From the NCBI RefSeq assembly GCF_000820515.1, contig NZ_JXDG01000058.1, forward strand, positions 1 to 64,000: a stretch of DNA of 64,000 bases. Direction: 5' to 3'. A program made the position numbers and the translations under genes. Of this stretch, positions 1-7,914 are shown piece after piece. The notes under the pieces were generated by a model. That model saw only the letters and a program-made list of their open reading frames with translations. It was not told where the DNA came from and searched no databases. How positions within the stretch are numbered: the stretch's first letter is position 1; every line of letters starts with the position of its first letter. This DNA is from Pseudomonas batumici (GTDB taxonomy: Bacteria; Pseudomonadota; Gammaproteobacteria; Pseudomonadales; Pseudomonadaceae).

Positions 1-64
1 AACTCCGCTTCCTCGCCTGTTTTTGCCTTGCCTGATCGCCGCTCGGCGAGTTTTCGTACAGACC

Positions 65-922
65 CTAGTGTTTGACCAGAAACCCCAGCCCGTGTGACAC
101 CGGAATCACCTTCACCCCGGCCTTCTGTTGCTCGTCCTTGATCTGCCGGTGGAACGCCTTGACCCGGGTCCAGTGCATCTTCGGCCGGTAGTGATGCTCG
201 GCGTGATAGCCGTTGTTCATCCAGATCAGGTTGTACAACCAGCTGTATGAGCTCACGCCCCAGGCGATCGGCAGGTCGGGGTTGCCGCCCAGGTGTTCGT
301 AGTAGCCGTTGAGCGACGACAGCGACTGGCCCAGGTACCAGAACGGCAGCAACACCAGCACCGCGTGCCAGTCATAGGCCGCCAGCGCCAGGTAGAACGC
401 CACGGTCACGGCAATCTCCACCTTGACCCAGCGCGCATCCTTGGGATGCTTGCGTTTCATCTCTTCGTAATAGGCCTTGGGGTCGTCACGAAAGAAACTC
501 AGGAAGGTATAGGCCCAGACGTTATCCGGCTGGCCATCCTTGCCATGCAGGTAGATCGACAACGGATCGATGGTGCTGCCGTCCGGCCCCGGACGGTCGG
601 CATTGCCGCGATGATGGCGGTTGTGGATATCGCGGTACATCGTCTGCGAGAAGCCGATGGTCACCGACAACAGCAGGTCGAACGCCCGATTCATCCAGTG
701 CGGGGTGAAATAGGGGTTGTGGATCTGGTTGTGGGAAATGCTGTTGATGCTCCACGACAGGCTGATCGCATAGACCAGCGCAGCCGGGATGATGATCCAC
801 CACGACTGACCGTGAAAACCCAGCACCAGCCAGAGGACAAAGGAGAAATGCGCCAGCGCCATGACGATGGGCACCAGGTCCCACAATGAATAGGCGAGCA
901 AACGATAAGCGGGTCGAGCCAT
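65..922 (-). CDS. Membrane fatty acid desaturase family protein
   Basis: Integral membrane di-iron desaturase-type protein of about 285 residues. Three histidine clusters typical of the family are visible: HNQIHN near residue 64, HNRHH near residue 100 and HAEHH near residue 240, separated by hydrophobic membrane spans. Such enzymes use O2 and an electron donor to desaturate or hydroxylate acyl chains; the substrate here is unknown. I place the start at ATG 922 because a GGAA sits about 9 bases upstream; ATG 931 and TTG 964 are also in frame. It lies 97 bases downstream of the mipA-like gene on the same strand and could be co-transcribed with it. Family is confident, reaction is not. Confidence 0.85.
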   Translation of the reverse strand: MARPAYRLLAYSLWDLVPIVMALAHFSFVLWLVLGFHGQSWWIIIPAALVYAISLSWSINSISHNQIHNPYFTPHWMNRAFDLLLSVTIGFSQTMYRDIHNRHHRGNADRPGPDGSTIDPLSIYLHGKDGQPDNVWAYTFLSFFRDDPKAYYEEMKRKHPKDARWVKVEIAVTVAFYLALAAYDWHAVLVLLPFWYLGQSLSSLNGYYEHLGGNPDLPIAWGVSSYSWLYNLIWMNNGYHAEHHYRPKMHWTRVKAFHRQIKDEQQKAGVKVIPVSHGLGFLVKH

Positions 923-1019
923 GAACAGCATTCCGGAAAATTGATCTCCGGACAGGTTTAGCAAGAGCCGGACCAGTTTTCAACGCGAGCACGGGGCCAT
1001 GCTCGAACAGGGTCCGGCC

Positions 1020-1793
1020 TCAGAACTTATAGCTGATCGCCGCCTGGACCTCGCCCTGGTTAGCGTTGCCCCGCTGTTTGACGAGGCTGCTGTCCGCCGC
1101 CGAGCCCGTCAGGCGAATCCAGCTGGCACTGGTCATAAGCGACCAGTTGCCACTCAGCGGGATGGCAAAGCTCTGGGTCAGAGCCAGGTTCTGCAGGCCG
1201 CCGCTGGGACGATAGCGACTGATCCCCGAGGCCCGGGACTCACGCCCCCCCACACCGAAGAAGGTCTTGGCCTGGCGCTCGTCGACAAAATGCGCGGTGA
1301 AATTGCTGCGACCGATAATTCCCATACCCAGCGGATAGCCCAGTTCACCGCCCAAGCGTCCCACCGCGCCACCTTGCCCGTCACCGCCACCCACGGCATT
1401 GCCCAACGAGGCGAAAAGCCGCCAGAAGTCGGCGGGCGCATATTCCACATAACCACCCACCACGCCCATGTCCGGCACATCGCGCAGGCCGCGCAACGAA
1501 CCGTTGGACACCCGCCCGGGCAGGTAATTGACGAAAGGTCCGACGCTGAAGCCATTGGACTTGAACGCGCTCCAGGTCAGACCATCATCGCCGTTAAGGC
1601 TGAAATCGCCCCAGTCCAGATCCAGGTATGGCAACGGCACCACGGCGTAACGGCTGCCCGAAGGGTCATAAGGTTGATAGCCCAGCGCCACCCCCGCCTG
1701 CCCGGTAGGACCTTCATCGGCCAGGACGGCGTGGCTCCAGCCCCCCAGGGAAAGCAGGCCGGCAAGCAGCAATGAGGAAGTCAGCCGAATCAT
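1020..1793 (-). CDS. MipA/OmpV family outer membrane protein
   Basis: About 257-residue outer membrane beta-barrel protein. It has an N-terminal signal peptide (Leu/Ala-rich core ending near AVLA-DE), many alternating aromatic/glycine strands, and a C-terminal Phe (SYKF) typical of outer membrane barrels. The family includes MipA, a scaffold for MltA and PBP1b, and OmpV; specific function is not predictable. ATG 1793 is chosen because AAGGA lies 7 bases upstream in the transcript; an upstream in-frame ATG at 1853 lacks this and would bury the signal peptide. It is divergent from the sigma-54 cluster, and the repeat array at 1841-1891 lies between them, so the two could share regulation. Confidence 0.85.
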   Translation of the reverse strand: MIRLTSSLLLAGLLSLGGWSHAVLADEGPTGQAGVALGYQPYDPSGSRYAVVPLPYLDLDWGDFSLNGDDGLTWSAFKSNGFSVGPFVNYLPGRVSNGSLRGLRDVPDMGVVGGYVEYAPADFWRLFASLGNAVGGGDGQGGAVGRLGGELGYPLGMGIIGRSNFTAHFVDERQAKTFFGVGGRESRASGISRYRPSGGLQNLALTQSFAIPLSGNWSLMTSASWIRLTGSAADSSLVKQRGNANQGEVQAAISYKF

Positions 1794-1840
1794 GAAAAGT
1801 GTCCTTGTCGATACATGCCTTGCGCGATCTTCAACGCGAC

Positions 1841-1891
1841 ATTTTGTAGGCAAGCACTGAAGTTGTTTGTAGGAAGCTACAAATTTTGTAG
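1841..1891. promoter_or_regulatory. Candidate upstream activator sites (TTTGTAG repeats)
   Basis: TTTGTAG occurs three times (near 1843, 1866 and 1885) and CTACAAA once (1877-1883). Together 1866-1883 form TTTGTAG-N4-CTACAAA, and 1877-1891 form CTACAAA-T-TTTGTAG. The array lies about 65-115 bases upstream of the -24 element at 1956, the usual distance for an NtrC-type activator. Binding by the cluster's own regulator (7904-9301) is inference. Confidence 0.55.
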
Positions 1892-1955
1892 CTCCCTGTA
1901 CGTAATCAGATACATGTGAGGGGTATATCCGACGAGAATACCGGATTTAAGAACT

Positions 1956-1971
1956 TGGCACACTCCGTGCT
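1956..1971 (+). promoter_or_regulatory. Sigma-54 (-24/-12) promoter
   Basis: TTGGCACACTCCGTGCT-type element: the invariant GG (1957-1958) and GC (1969-1970) have the spacing of the RpoN consensus TGGCAC-N5-TTGC. The predicted start site near 1982 gives a short leader before the HAD gene. The cluster ends with a GAFTGA-containing sigma-54 activator, which strongly supports the call. Confidence 0.72.
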
Positions 1972-2019
1972 CTGCGCTACGGCATGCGCAGTGTGCGCTC
2001 TTACAACAGGTACAAGCAG

Positions 2020-2724
2020 ATGATGCACTGGCATATCGTGTGTGATTTCGATGGGACCATCTCCCGCACCGACGCGATCGACAACATCCTTGAGCGTTTC
2101 GCCGACCCGAGCTGGGAAAGCATCGAGCAAGAGTGGCTGGACGGTCATATCGGTTCGCGCGAATGCCTCAGCCGCCAACTGGCACTGGTCAAGGCCTCGC
2201 CGGCTGATTTGCTGGCGTACTTCGACACCATCGATATCGACCCGGACTTCCCGGACTTCGTCGATCATGTCATGGGCCTGGGCGCCTCCATCGAAGTGGT
2301 CAGTGACGGCATCGAACAAGGCATCGCGCGAATCCTGTCGCGCAACTACGTGACCTTGCTGCCGATTCTCGCCAATCGCCTGCGCCAGGTCGACCACAAT
2401 AGCTGGCGCATCGATTTCCCGTATTCCAGCGACGCCTGCCGCGCCGCTTCCGGCAACTGCAAATGCAAGTCCGCGCCCAAGGGCAAGCGCATCCTGGTGA
2501 TCGGCGACGGTCAATCGGACATGTGCGTGGCCGGCACCGCCGACTTCGTCTTCGCCAAGGGCCGCCTGGCCGAGCATTGCGAACGCAACAATATTCCTTA
2601 CGCGCGCTTCGACTCCTTCGCCGAGCTGCCAGCCATGCTGGCCCTGCTGCCGAACGAAATCGCGGCGAACGCCGGCACCTTCTCTATCGATCTTGAACAA
2701 CAGGAACTCTTCCACCATGTCTGA
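2020..2724 (+). CDS. HAD-IB family phosphatase (MtnX/PHOSPHO-like)
   Basis: About 234-residue cytosolic haloacid dehalogenase-type phosphatase. The catalytic DFDGT motif is at the N-terminus (CDFDGTISRTD), with a downstream SDG motif (VVSDGIEQ), a Cys-rich CKCKSAPKGK segment and a motif IV acidic cluster (IGDGQSDMC). This resembles MtnX-like and PHOSPHO phosphatases, which hydrolyse small phosphomonoesters. There is no methionine-salvage gene nearby, so a MtnX role is doubtful. Start ATG 2020 (or 2023) follows an AACAGG-type site and lies downstream of the predicted sigma-54 start site; the in-frame ATG at 1984 is too near that start site to have a ribosome site. The 3' end overlaps the aminotransferase start by 8 bases, so it is translationally coupled. 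Confidence 0.8.
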   Translation: MMHWHIVCDFDGTISRTDAIDNILERFADPSWESIEQEWLDGHIGSRECLSRQLALVKASPADLLAYFDTIDIDPDFPDFVDHVMGLGASIEVVSDGIEQGIARILSRNYVTLLPILANRLRQVDHNSWRIDFPYSSDACRAASGNCKCKSAPKGKRILVIGDGQSDMCVAGTADFVFAKGRLAEHCERNNIPYARFDSFAELPAMLALLPNEIAANAGTFSIDLEQQELFHHV

Positions 2725-4111
2725 TATTCGTATCGCTACAGCCGAAGACCAGGTGCTTCTGGAAAAAGAAGCCAAATATTGCTCCTACGGCGATACAGTC
2801 CACTACATCGAACCACCGCGCATTTTCAGCCGCTGCGAAGGTTCCTACGTCTGGGACACCGAAGACCAGGCTTACCTCGACCTGCAAATGTGGTACTCGG
2901 CGGTCAACTTCGGCTACGCCAACCCACGTCTGAACAACGCCCTCAAGCAACAGATCGACACCCTGCCGCAGATCGCCAGCCAGTACCTGCACAAAGGCAA
3001 GATCGAACTGTCGGAAATGATCGCGGTCGACGCCAAGAAAAAATTCGGCCTCGACGGTCGCGTGCACTTCAACGTCGGCGGTTCGCAGTCCGTCGAAGAC
3101 TCCCTGAAAGTCGTGCGTAACGCCAGCAACGGCAAGAGCCTGATGTTCGCCTTCGAAGGCGGCTACCACGGCCGTACCCTGGGCGCTTCCTCGATCACCT
3201 CGAGCTACCGCTACCGTCGCCGCTACGGCCACTTCGGCGAGCGCGCCCAGTTCATCCCGTTCCCGTATCACTTCCGTGGCCCGAAAGGCATGACCAAGGA
3301 AGAATACGGCAGCCACTGCGTGCAGCAGTTCGCCCGCCTGTTCGAAACCGAGTACAACGGTGTCTGGGACCCGAAAGTCGGCGCCAGCGAATACGCCGCG
3401 TTCTACGCCGAGCCGATCCAGGGCACCGGCGGCTACGTCATCCCGCCGATGAACTTCTACAAAGAGCTGAAACAGGTCCTGGACCAGCACGGCATCCTGC
3501 TGGTGGTCGACGAAATCCAGATGGGCTTCTGGCGTACCGGCAAGCTGTGGTCGATCGAACACTTCGACGTCCAGCCGGACGTGATCGTCTTCGGCAAGGC
3601 GCTGACCAACGGCCTGAACCCGCTGGGCGGCATCTGGGCCCGTGAAGAACTGATCAACCCGACGGTCTTCCCACCAGGATCCACCCACTCCACCTTCGCC
3701 TCCAACCCACTGGGTACGGCGGTAGGCCTGGAAATGTTCAAGATGACCAGCGAAGTCGACTACGGCGCCATGGTCATGGCCAAGGGCAAGTACTTCCTCG
3801 AAGGCCTGCAAGAGCTGCAGAAACGCTTCCCGATCATCGGCGACGTCGATGGCCTGGGCCTGGCCCTGCGCTGCGAAATCTGCACCACCGACGGCTTCAC
3901 CCCGGACAAGGCGACCCTGGACTACATGGTCGAGGAAGGCATGAAGGGCGACATGGTGGTTGACGGTCAGAAGCTGGGCCTGATCCTCGACGTGGGCGGC
4001 TACTACAAGAACGTGATCACCCTGGCTCCGTCGCTGGAAATCAGCTACGCGGAAATCGACCTGGGCCTGAAACTGCTCGAGCAGTTGCTGAACCGGGCCA
4101 TGAAGCGGTGA
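2717..4111 (+). CDS. Class III PLP-dependent aminotransferase
   Basis: About 464-residue fold-type I aminotransferase of class III. Visible are the cofactor-binding glycine region (NVGGSQSVEDS near 120), the GGYHGRT motif, the VVDEIQMGFWRTG segment holding the PLP-contacting Asp, and the FGKAL motif with the Schiff-base Lys near residue 295. The family moves amino groups from terminal amines or omega-amino acids to keto acids; some members are phospho-lyases acting on phosphoethanolamine. Pairing with a HAD phosphatase suggests a phosphorylated amino intermediate, but this is inference. ATG 2717 has AGGA about 12 bases upstream. Second gene of the sigma-54 cluster; its TGA overlaps the GTG of the next gene. 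Confidence 0.85.
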   Translation: MSDIRIATAEDQVLLEKEAKYCSYGDTVHYIEPPRIFSRCEGSYVWDTEDQAYLDLQMWYSAVNFGYANPRLNNALKQQIDTLPQIASQYLHKGKIELSEMIAVDAKKKFGLDGRVHFNVGGSQSVEDSLKVVRNASNGKSLMFAFEGGYHGRTLGASSITSSYRYRRRYGHFGERAQFIPFPYHFRGPKGMTKEEYGSHCVQQFARLFETEYNGVWDPKVGASEYAAFYAEPIQGTGGYVIPPMNFYKELKQVLDQHGILLVVDEIQMGFWRTGKLWSIEHFDVQPDVIVFGKALTNGLNPLGGIWAREELINPTVFPPGSTHSTFASNPLGTAVGLEMFKMTSEVDYGAMVMAKGKYFLEGLQELQKRFPIIGDVDGLGLALRCEICTTDGFTPDKATLDYMVEEGMKGDMVVDGQKLGLILDVGGYYKNVITLAPSLEISYAEIDLGLKLLEQLLNRAMKR

Positions 4112-4974
4112 ACATGGCAGCCATCGATCTGGGCGAAGGCGACACCGGCTTCGTCCTCGGCTCGGGTCCGGTCGGGATCTTGTTGATCCACGGCCTGACC
4201 GGCACCCCGACGGAACTCCGTCGGGTGGCCCAGGGCCTGGCCAAGAAGGGTAACTGCACGGTCTACGTGCCGACCCTGGCCGGGCACTGCGGCGGCAACG
4301 CCGACCTGCAGGCCACCGGCTGGCAGGACTGGTATGAAGGCGTACGCAAGACCTTCGTGGCGGTGAAACAACGCCACGAACAAGTTTTCGTCGGCGGCCT
4401 GTCCATGGGTGCGGTGATGTCCATGTACGTGGCCTCCGAGCATCCGGGCCAGATCGCCGGGCTGCTGATGTATTCGACGACGCTGCGCTACGACGGCTGG
4501 AGCATCCACAAGTTGGCGTTCCTGACGCCGTTGCTGATGAAGATCCCGTTCGGCGTGCACATCTGCCGTTTCGAAGAAAAGCCGCCGTACGGCATCAAGA
4601 ACGAACGCCTGCGGGCCATCGTCGAGCGTCAGATGAAAGACGGCCAGAGCAGCGATGCCGGGCTGTTGACCATGGAAGGCGTCACCGTGCGCGAACTGCA
4701 CCGGATGAACGCCGTGGTCATGCGGCGCATGCCGTCGATCAAGACGCCGGCCCTGGTGATTCACTCCGTCGAGGACGACATCACCAGCCCGTGGAACGCC
4801 GACTACGTCGAGCGTCACCTGGGCGGCCCGGTGACCAAGGTCATGCTCGACAACTGCTACCACATGATCACCGTCGACCTGCAATACAAGGAAGTCATCG
4901 AGCTGAGCGCCGACTACATCGAACGCCTGAGCGGCGTATCGAGCGAGCCTGAAGCGCAGCGTCGACTAGCCTAA
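4108..4974 (+). CDS. Alpha/beta hydrolase (carboxylesterase/monoacylglycerol-lipase-like)
   Basis: About 288-residue cytosolic serine hydrolase. It shows the oxyanion-hole HGLTGTP motif near residue 28, the nucleophile elbow GLSMG near residue 111, and late Asp (SVEDD) and His (NCYHMITVD) candidates for the triad. This arrangement resembles the Est30-type carboxylesterases. The substrate is unknown; within the cluster it could remove an acyl or ester group. GTG 4108 overlaps the preceding stop (GTGA); ATG 4114, two codons on, is an alternative start. Third gene of the sigma-54 cluster, followed after 10 bases by the GNAT-like gene. Confidence 0.8.
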   Translation: MNMAAIDLGEGDTGFVLGSGPVGILLIHGLTGTPTELRRVAQGLAKKGNCTVYVPTLAGHCGGNADLQATGWQDWYEGVRKTFVAVKQRHEQVFVGGLSMGAVMSMYVASEHPGQIAGLLMYSTTLRYDGWSIHKLAFLTPLLMKIPFGVHICRFEEKPPYGIKNERLRAIVERQMKDGQSSDAGLLTMEGVTVRELHRMNAVVMRRMPSIKTPALVIHSVEDDITSPWNADYVERHLGGPVTKVMLDNCYHMITVDLQYKEVIELSADYIERLSGVSSEPEAQRRLA

Positions 4975-4984
4975 GGAAAGACCC

Positions 4985-6109
4985 GTGATCAGCGCCCAAG
5001 CCTTCTCAAGCATCGAGGCTATCGACCGCAACGCCTGGAACGATTGCTTTACCGGCGTACTGGAGAATTGGGAGTACTACCTGGCGGTGGAGAAAGCCGG
5101 CATCGAAGACTTCGAATGGCGCTACCTGGCGCTGTTCGAAGACGGTCGCTTGCTGGCGGTCGCCCCCGCCTTCATTACCTCCTACAAGCTCGACACCACG
5201 GTGCAGGGCTTGGTCAAACGCTTCACCGGCTGGATCAATCGATTCCTGCCCGGTGTGCTCGAATTTCCGCTCTACGCCATCGGTTCACCCGTGGCGGAGC
5301 GCTGCACGGCCGGCACGGCCAGCCACGTACCGGCAGAACGGCGCCAGGCCTTGCTGGAACAGTTGCTGGCACTGGCCCACGATGATGCCCGGCACCTGGG
5401 TATCCGCCTGATCGCCGTCAAGGACGCGCCCAGCGACGACAACGACTGGAGCCGCAGCTGCAAGGCGGCCGGCTACCAGACCATGCCCAGCCTGCCCAGC
5501 GCCCTGCTGCCCATACCGTTCGGCTCCGTCGACGCCTACCTGGGTACCCTGGGCAAGTCCACCCGCAAGGACCTGCGCCGCAAGCTGCGGGCGCCGGGGC
5601 CGCGGATCGAATGGCGACGCAACATCGACGATGTGCTGCCACGGATCATGGAGCTGTACGAAGCGACACTGGCGCGCAGCGAACTGCAATTCGAACGGCT
5701 GCCGGCGGGTTACTTCACCAACGTGCTCGAACACATGGACGAACGCGCGGCCTGTGTCCTGTACTGGGTGGATGACAAGCTCGTGGCATTCAACCTGGTG
5801 CTGTTCGACGGTGATCGACTGATCGACAAGTTTTTCGGTCATGAGGTGAACCAGAGCCGCGAACATAATCTCTATTTCCGTAGCTGGCTGGCCAATGTCG
5901 AGTACTGCATCAGCCACGGGATCCCCCTCTACGAATGCGGGCAGGCCGGCTACGCCAGCAAGATCCGCCTGGGGTGCAGCTTCGAAGGCAACAACATGTT
6001 TTTCCACCATCGCAACTGGCTGATCAACAATATCCTGAGAGGGGTTAAATTGTTGGTTCGCCCGGATCGATTCGACCCTGCCATGTCTGCTGCGATAAGC
6101 GAAACCTGA
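4985..6109 (+). CDS. GNAT-fold acyltransferase (FemAB/peptidogalycan COG3146-like)
   Basis: About 374-residue protein resembling the double-GNAT FemAB/BioF2-like group (Acetyltransf_6). Recognisable are KSTRKDLRRKLR near residue 190, a central VDDKLVAFNLVLFDGDRLIDKFFGH-like core (residues 258 on; cited in part), and a C-terminal tail rich in hydrophobic and basic residues. Related proteins transfer acyl or aminoacyl groups to amines, often for envelope or lipid products. GTG 4985 is preceded by AGGAAAG at good spacing. The stop overlaps the kinase start (TGATG), so expression is coupled to signalling. The acceptor cannot be read from the sequence. Confidence 0.7.
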   Translation: MISAQAFSSIEAIDRNAWNDCFTGVLENWEYYLAVEKAGIEDFEWRYLALFEDGRLLAVAPAFITSYKLDTTVQGLVKRFTGWINRFLPGVLEFPLYAIGSPVAERCTAGTASHVPAERRQALLEQLLALAHDDARHLGIRLIAVKDAPSDDNDWSRSCKAAGYQTMPSLPSALLPIPFGSVDAYLGTLGKSTRKDLRRKLRAPGPRIEWRRNIDDVLPRIMELYEATLARSELQFERLPAGYFTNVLEHMDERAACVLYWVDDKLVAFNLVLFDGDRLIDKFFGHEVNQSREHNLYFRSWLANVEYCISHGIPLYECGQAGYASKIRLGCSFEGNNMFFHHRNWLINNILRGVKLLVRPDRFDPAMSAAISET

Positions 6110-7914
6110 TGACCAATACGCCAGAACGCCGTCGTAAACGACGCCCCTTCTCGATCTCGCGCTGGAGCGTACAACGCAAATTGTTGCTGGCGTTCTGGCT
6201 GGTCAGCGTGGTGCCGACCATGATCGCCGCGGAACTGGCGGCCACCACCCTGTCACAGATCTTCGACAGCAACGTGCGCATCTGGTTGCAGGAGTCGACC
6301 AAGGTCGTCAAGGATGAAATCAGCGAGATCAAGCGCTCGAATGCCCGTGTCGCGCAGTTGTTCCTGCTCTACACCCGTCCGCCGAGCTCACGTTGGGCCG
6401 CCAAGCATGACAAATTGACCGCCGACATCGCCGACGCCATGGGCATCGACCTGGTGGCGCTGGTACGCAGCCAGGATCACAAGGTGGTGTTCACCACCCA
6501 GCCCGATGACATCGTCTCGCAGATCAGCACCGCGCCCAATGCCGTGCTGCAGACCATCCAGATCGCGGGCGTGACCACCGGCGTGGTGGTTTCGACCTTC
6601 GACACCACCCAGGACGGCGTCGACTACCAGATGGTGATCGCGACCTACCTGGACAGCAGCTTCCTGAACAGTGTCGCCGACGTGCATTCCCTGGACCTGC
6701 GCCTCTACCTAGCCAACTCTCAGGGGGCCAACCCCCAGGGCTTTGCCGAAATTTTCTCCACCCAGCGCTTCGAAGATCGCCCCGGCAACATGCCGGAGAG
6801 CATCGCCGAAACCCTGCGCGAAACCCGCCAGCCCAGCGAGCTGTTCACCAACCGCTACAGCGGCTTGTACTGGCCGATATTCAACGACACCGGCGACCTG
6901 CAAGGCGTGATTTTCAGTGGCTTGCTGCGTCATAGCAGCCTGGTGGGCCTGGTCAACCAGAGCAACCTGTTCATCCTGATCTTCCTGCTGGGTTCGGCCC
7001 TGTCGCTGAGTGTCGGCTGGCTGGTCTCGCGGCGCCTGACCCTGCCCTTGCGCGGTCTGGCCGAAGGCGTTGGCGCGGTGATCTCCGGCGACTACAGCAA
7101 GCGCATCCCGGTCATCGGCAGCGACGAGCTGGCGGAACTGAGCCATACCTTCAACCACATGACCGAGCGCCTGAGCGAGCTGCATCACCTCGAAGCCCAA
7201 CTGCGCCGCCGCGACCGCCTGCACGCCCTGGGCGAAGTCGCCATGGGCCTGGCCCACGAAATACGCAACCCGCTGGGCATCATCAAGACCGCCACCCAGT
7301 TGCTGCACCGTCGGGCCAACCTGCCGGAAACCGACAAGCGGCACCTGGAATACGTGATCAGCGAGGTCTCGCGGATCAACGACCTGATCACCGAATTCCT
7401 CGATTTCGCCAAGCCCAGCGCACCGATTCGCGCCCTCTACCCGGCACGCGAGCTGGCCGAGGAGATCCTCGGTTTCTGCGCCCCGGAACTGGCGACCCAC
7501 AACATCGACGCGCAAATCGACGACCAGGCGCCAGGCGCAACCCTGTATGCCGACTCCCGGCAGTTGAAACAGGCCTGCCTGAACCTGATCCTCAATGCCA
7601 TCGACGCCATGCCCAAGGGCGGGCGCCTGACCCTCGGCATTGCCAAGGATGCGCAATACACCATCATCAGCGTTTCCGACACGGGCCAAGGCATCGAGGC
7701 GGACATGATCGAACGCATCTTCACGCCGTTCGTCACCACCAAGGCCTCCGGCACCGGCCTGGGCCTGGCGAAGGTCTACTCGATCATGGAAAACCATGAC
7801 GGGCGTATCGAGTGCATCAGCGAAAAGGATGCCGGCGCGACCTTCAACCTGTACATTCCGGCCCATGACGGCGACCTGGACCAAGAGGATGAGGAAGAAG
7901 AAGATGACGCATAA
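6109..7914 (+). CDS. Membrane sensor histidine kinase (NtrB-like class)
   Basis: 601-residue inner membrane kinase. It has a transmembrane segment at about 23-45, a periplasmic sensor region at about 46-283, a second transmembrane segment at about 286-306, HAMP to about 360, then HisKA with phospho-acceptor His near 383 (LAHEIRNPLG) and a GHKL ATPase with N box (NLILNAIDAMP), DTGQGI and GTGLGLA. The C-terminus is strongly acidic. It overlaps the response regulator gene by 11 bases, making it the cognate kinase. It probably senses the substrate or product of the cluster's pathway; the ligand is unknown. Confidence 0.9.
   Translation: MTNTPERRRKRRPFSISRWSVQRKLLLAFWLVSVVPTMIAAELAATTLSQIFDSNVRIWLQESTKVVKDEISEIKRSNARVAQLFLLYTRPPSSRWAAKHDKLTADIADAMGIDLVALVRSQDHKVVFTTQPDDIVSQISTAPNAVLQTIQIAGVTTGVVVSTFDTTQDGVDYQMVIATYLDSSFLNSVADVHSLDLRLYLANSQGANPQGFAEIFSTQRFEDRPGNMPESIAETLRETRQPSELFTNRYSGLYWPIFNDTGDLQGVIFSGLLRHSSLVGLVNQSNLFILIFLLGSALSLSVGWLVSRRLTLPLRGLAEGVGAVISGDYSKRIPVIGSDELAELSHTFNHMTERLSELHHLEAQLRRRDRLHALGEVAMGLAHEIRNPLGIIKTATQLLHRRANLPETDKRHLEYVISEVSRINDLITEFLDFAKPSAPIRALYPARELAEEILGFCAPELATHNIDAQIDDQAPGATLYADSRQLKQACLNLILNAIDAMPKGGRLTLGIAKDAQYTIISVSDTGQGIEADMIERIFTPFVTTKASGTGLGLAKVYSIMENHDGRIECISEKDAGATFNLYIPAHDGDLDQEDEEEEDDA

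Noticed and set aside
1..64. CGCC-GCTC-GGCG followed by AGTTTT at the left edge as terminator
   Set aside because: Only a 4-5 bp stem, on the strand opposite to the desaturase transcript, and the flanking gene is outside the window.
2020..2724. Calling the HAD gene mtnX of methionine salvage
   Set aside because: Motifs resemble MtnX-like phosphatases, but no other salvage gene is near and the gene belongs to a different conserved-looking cluster.
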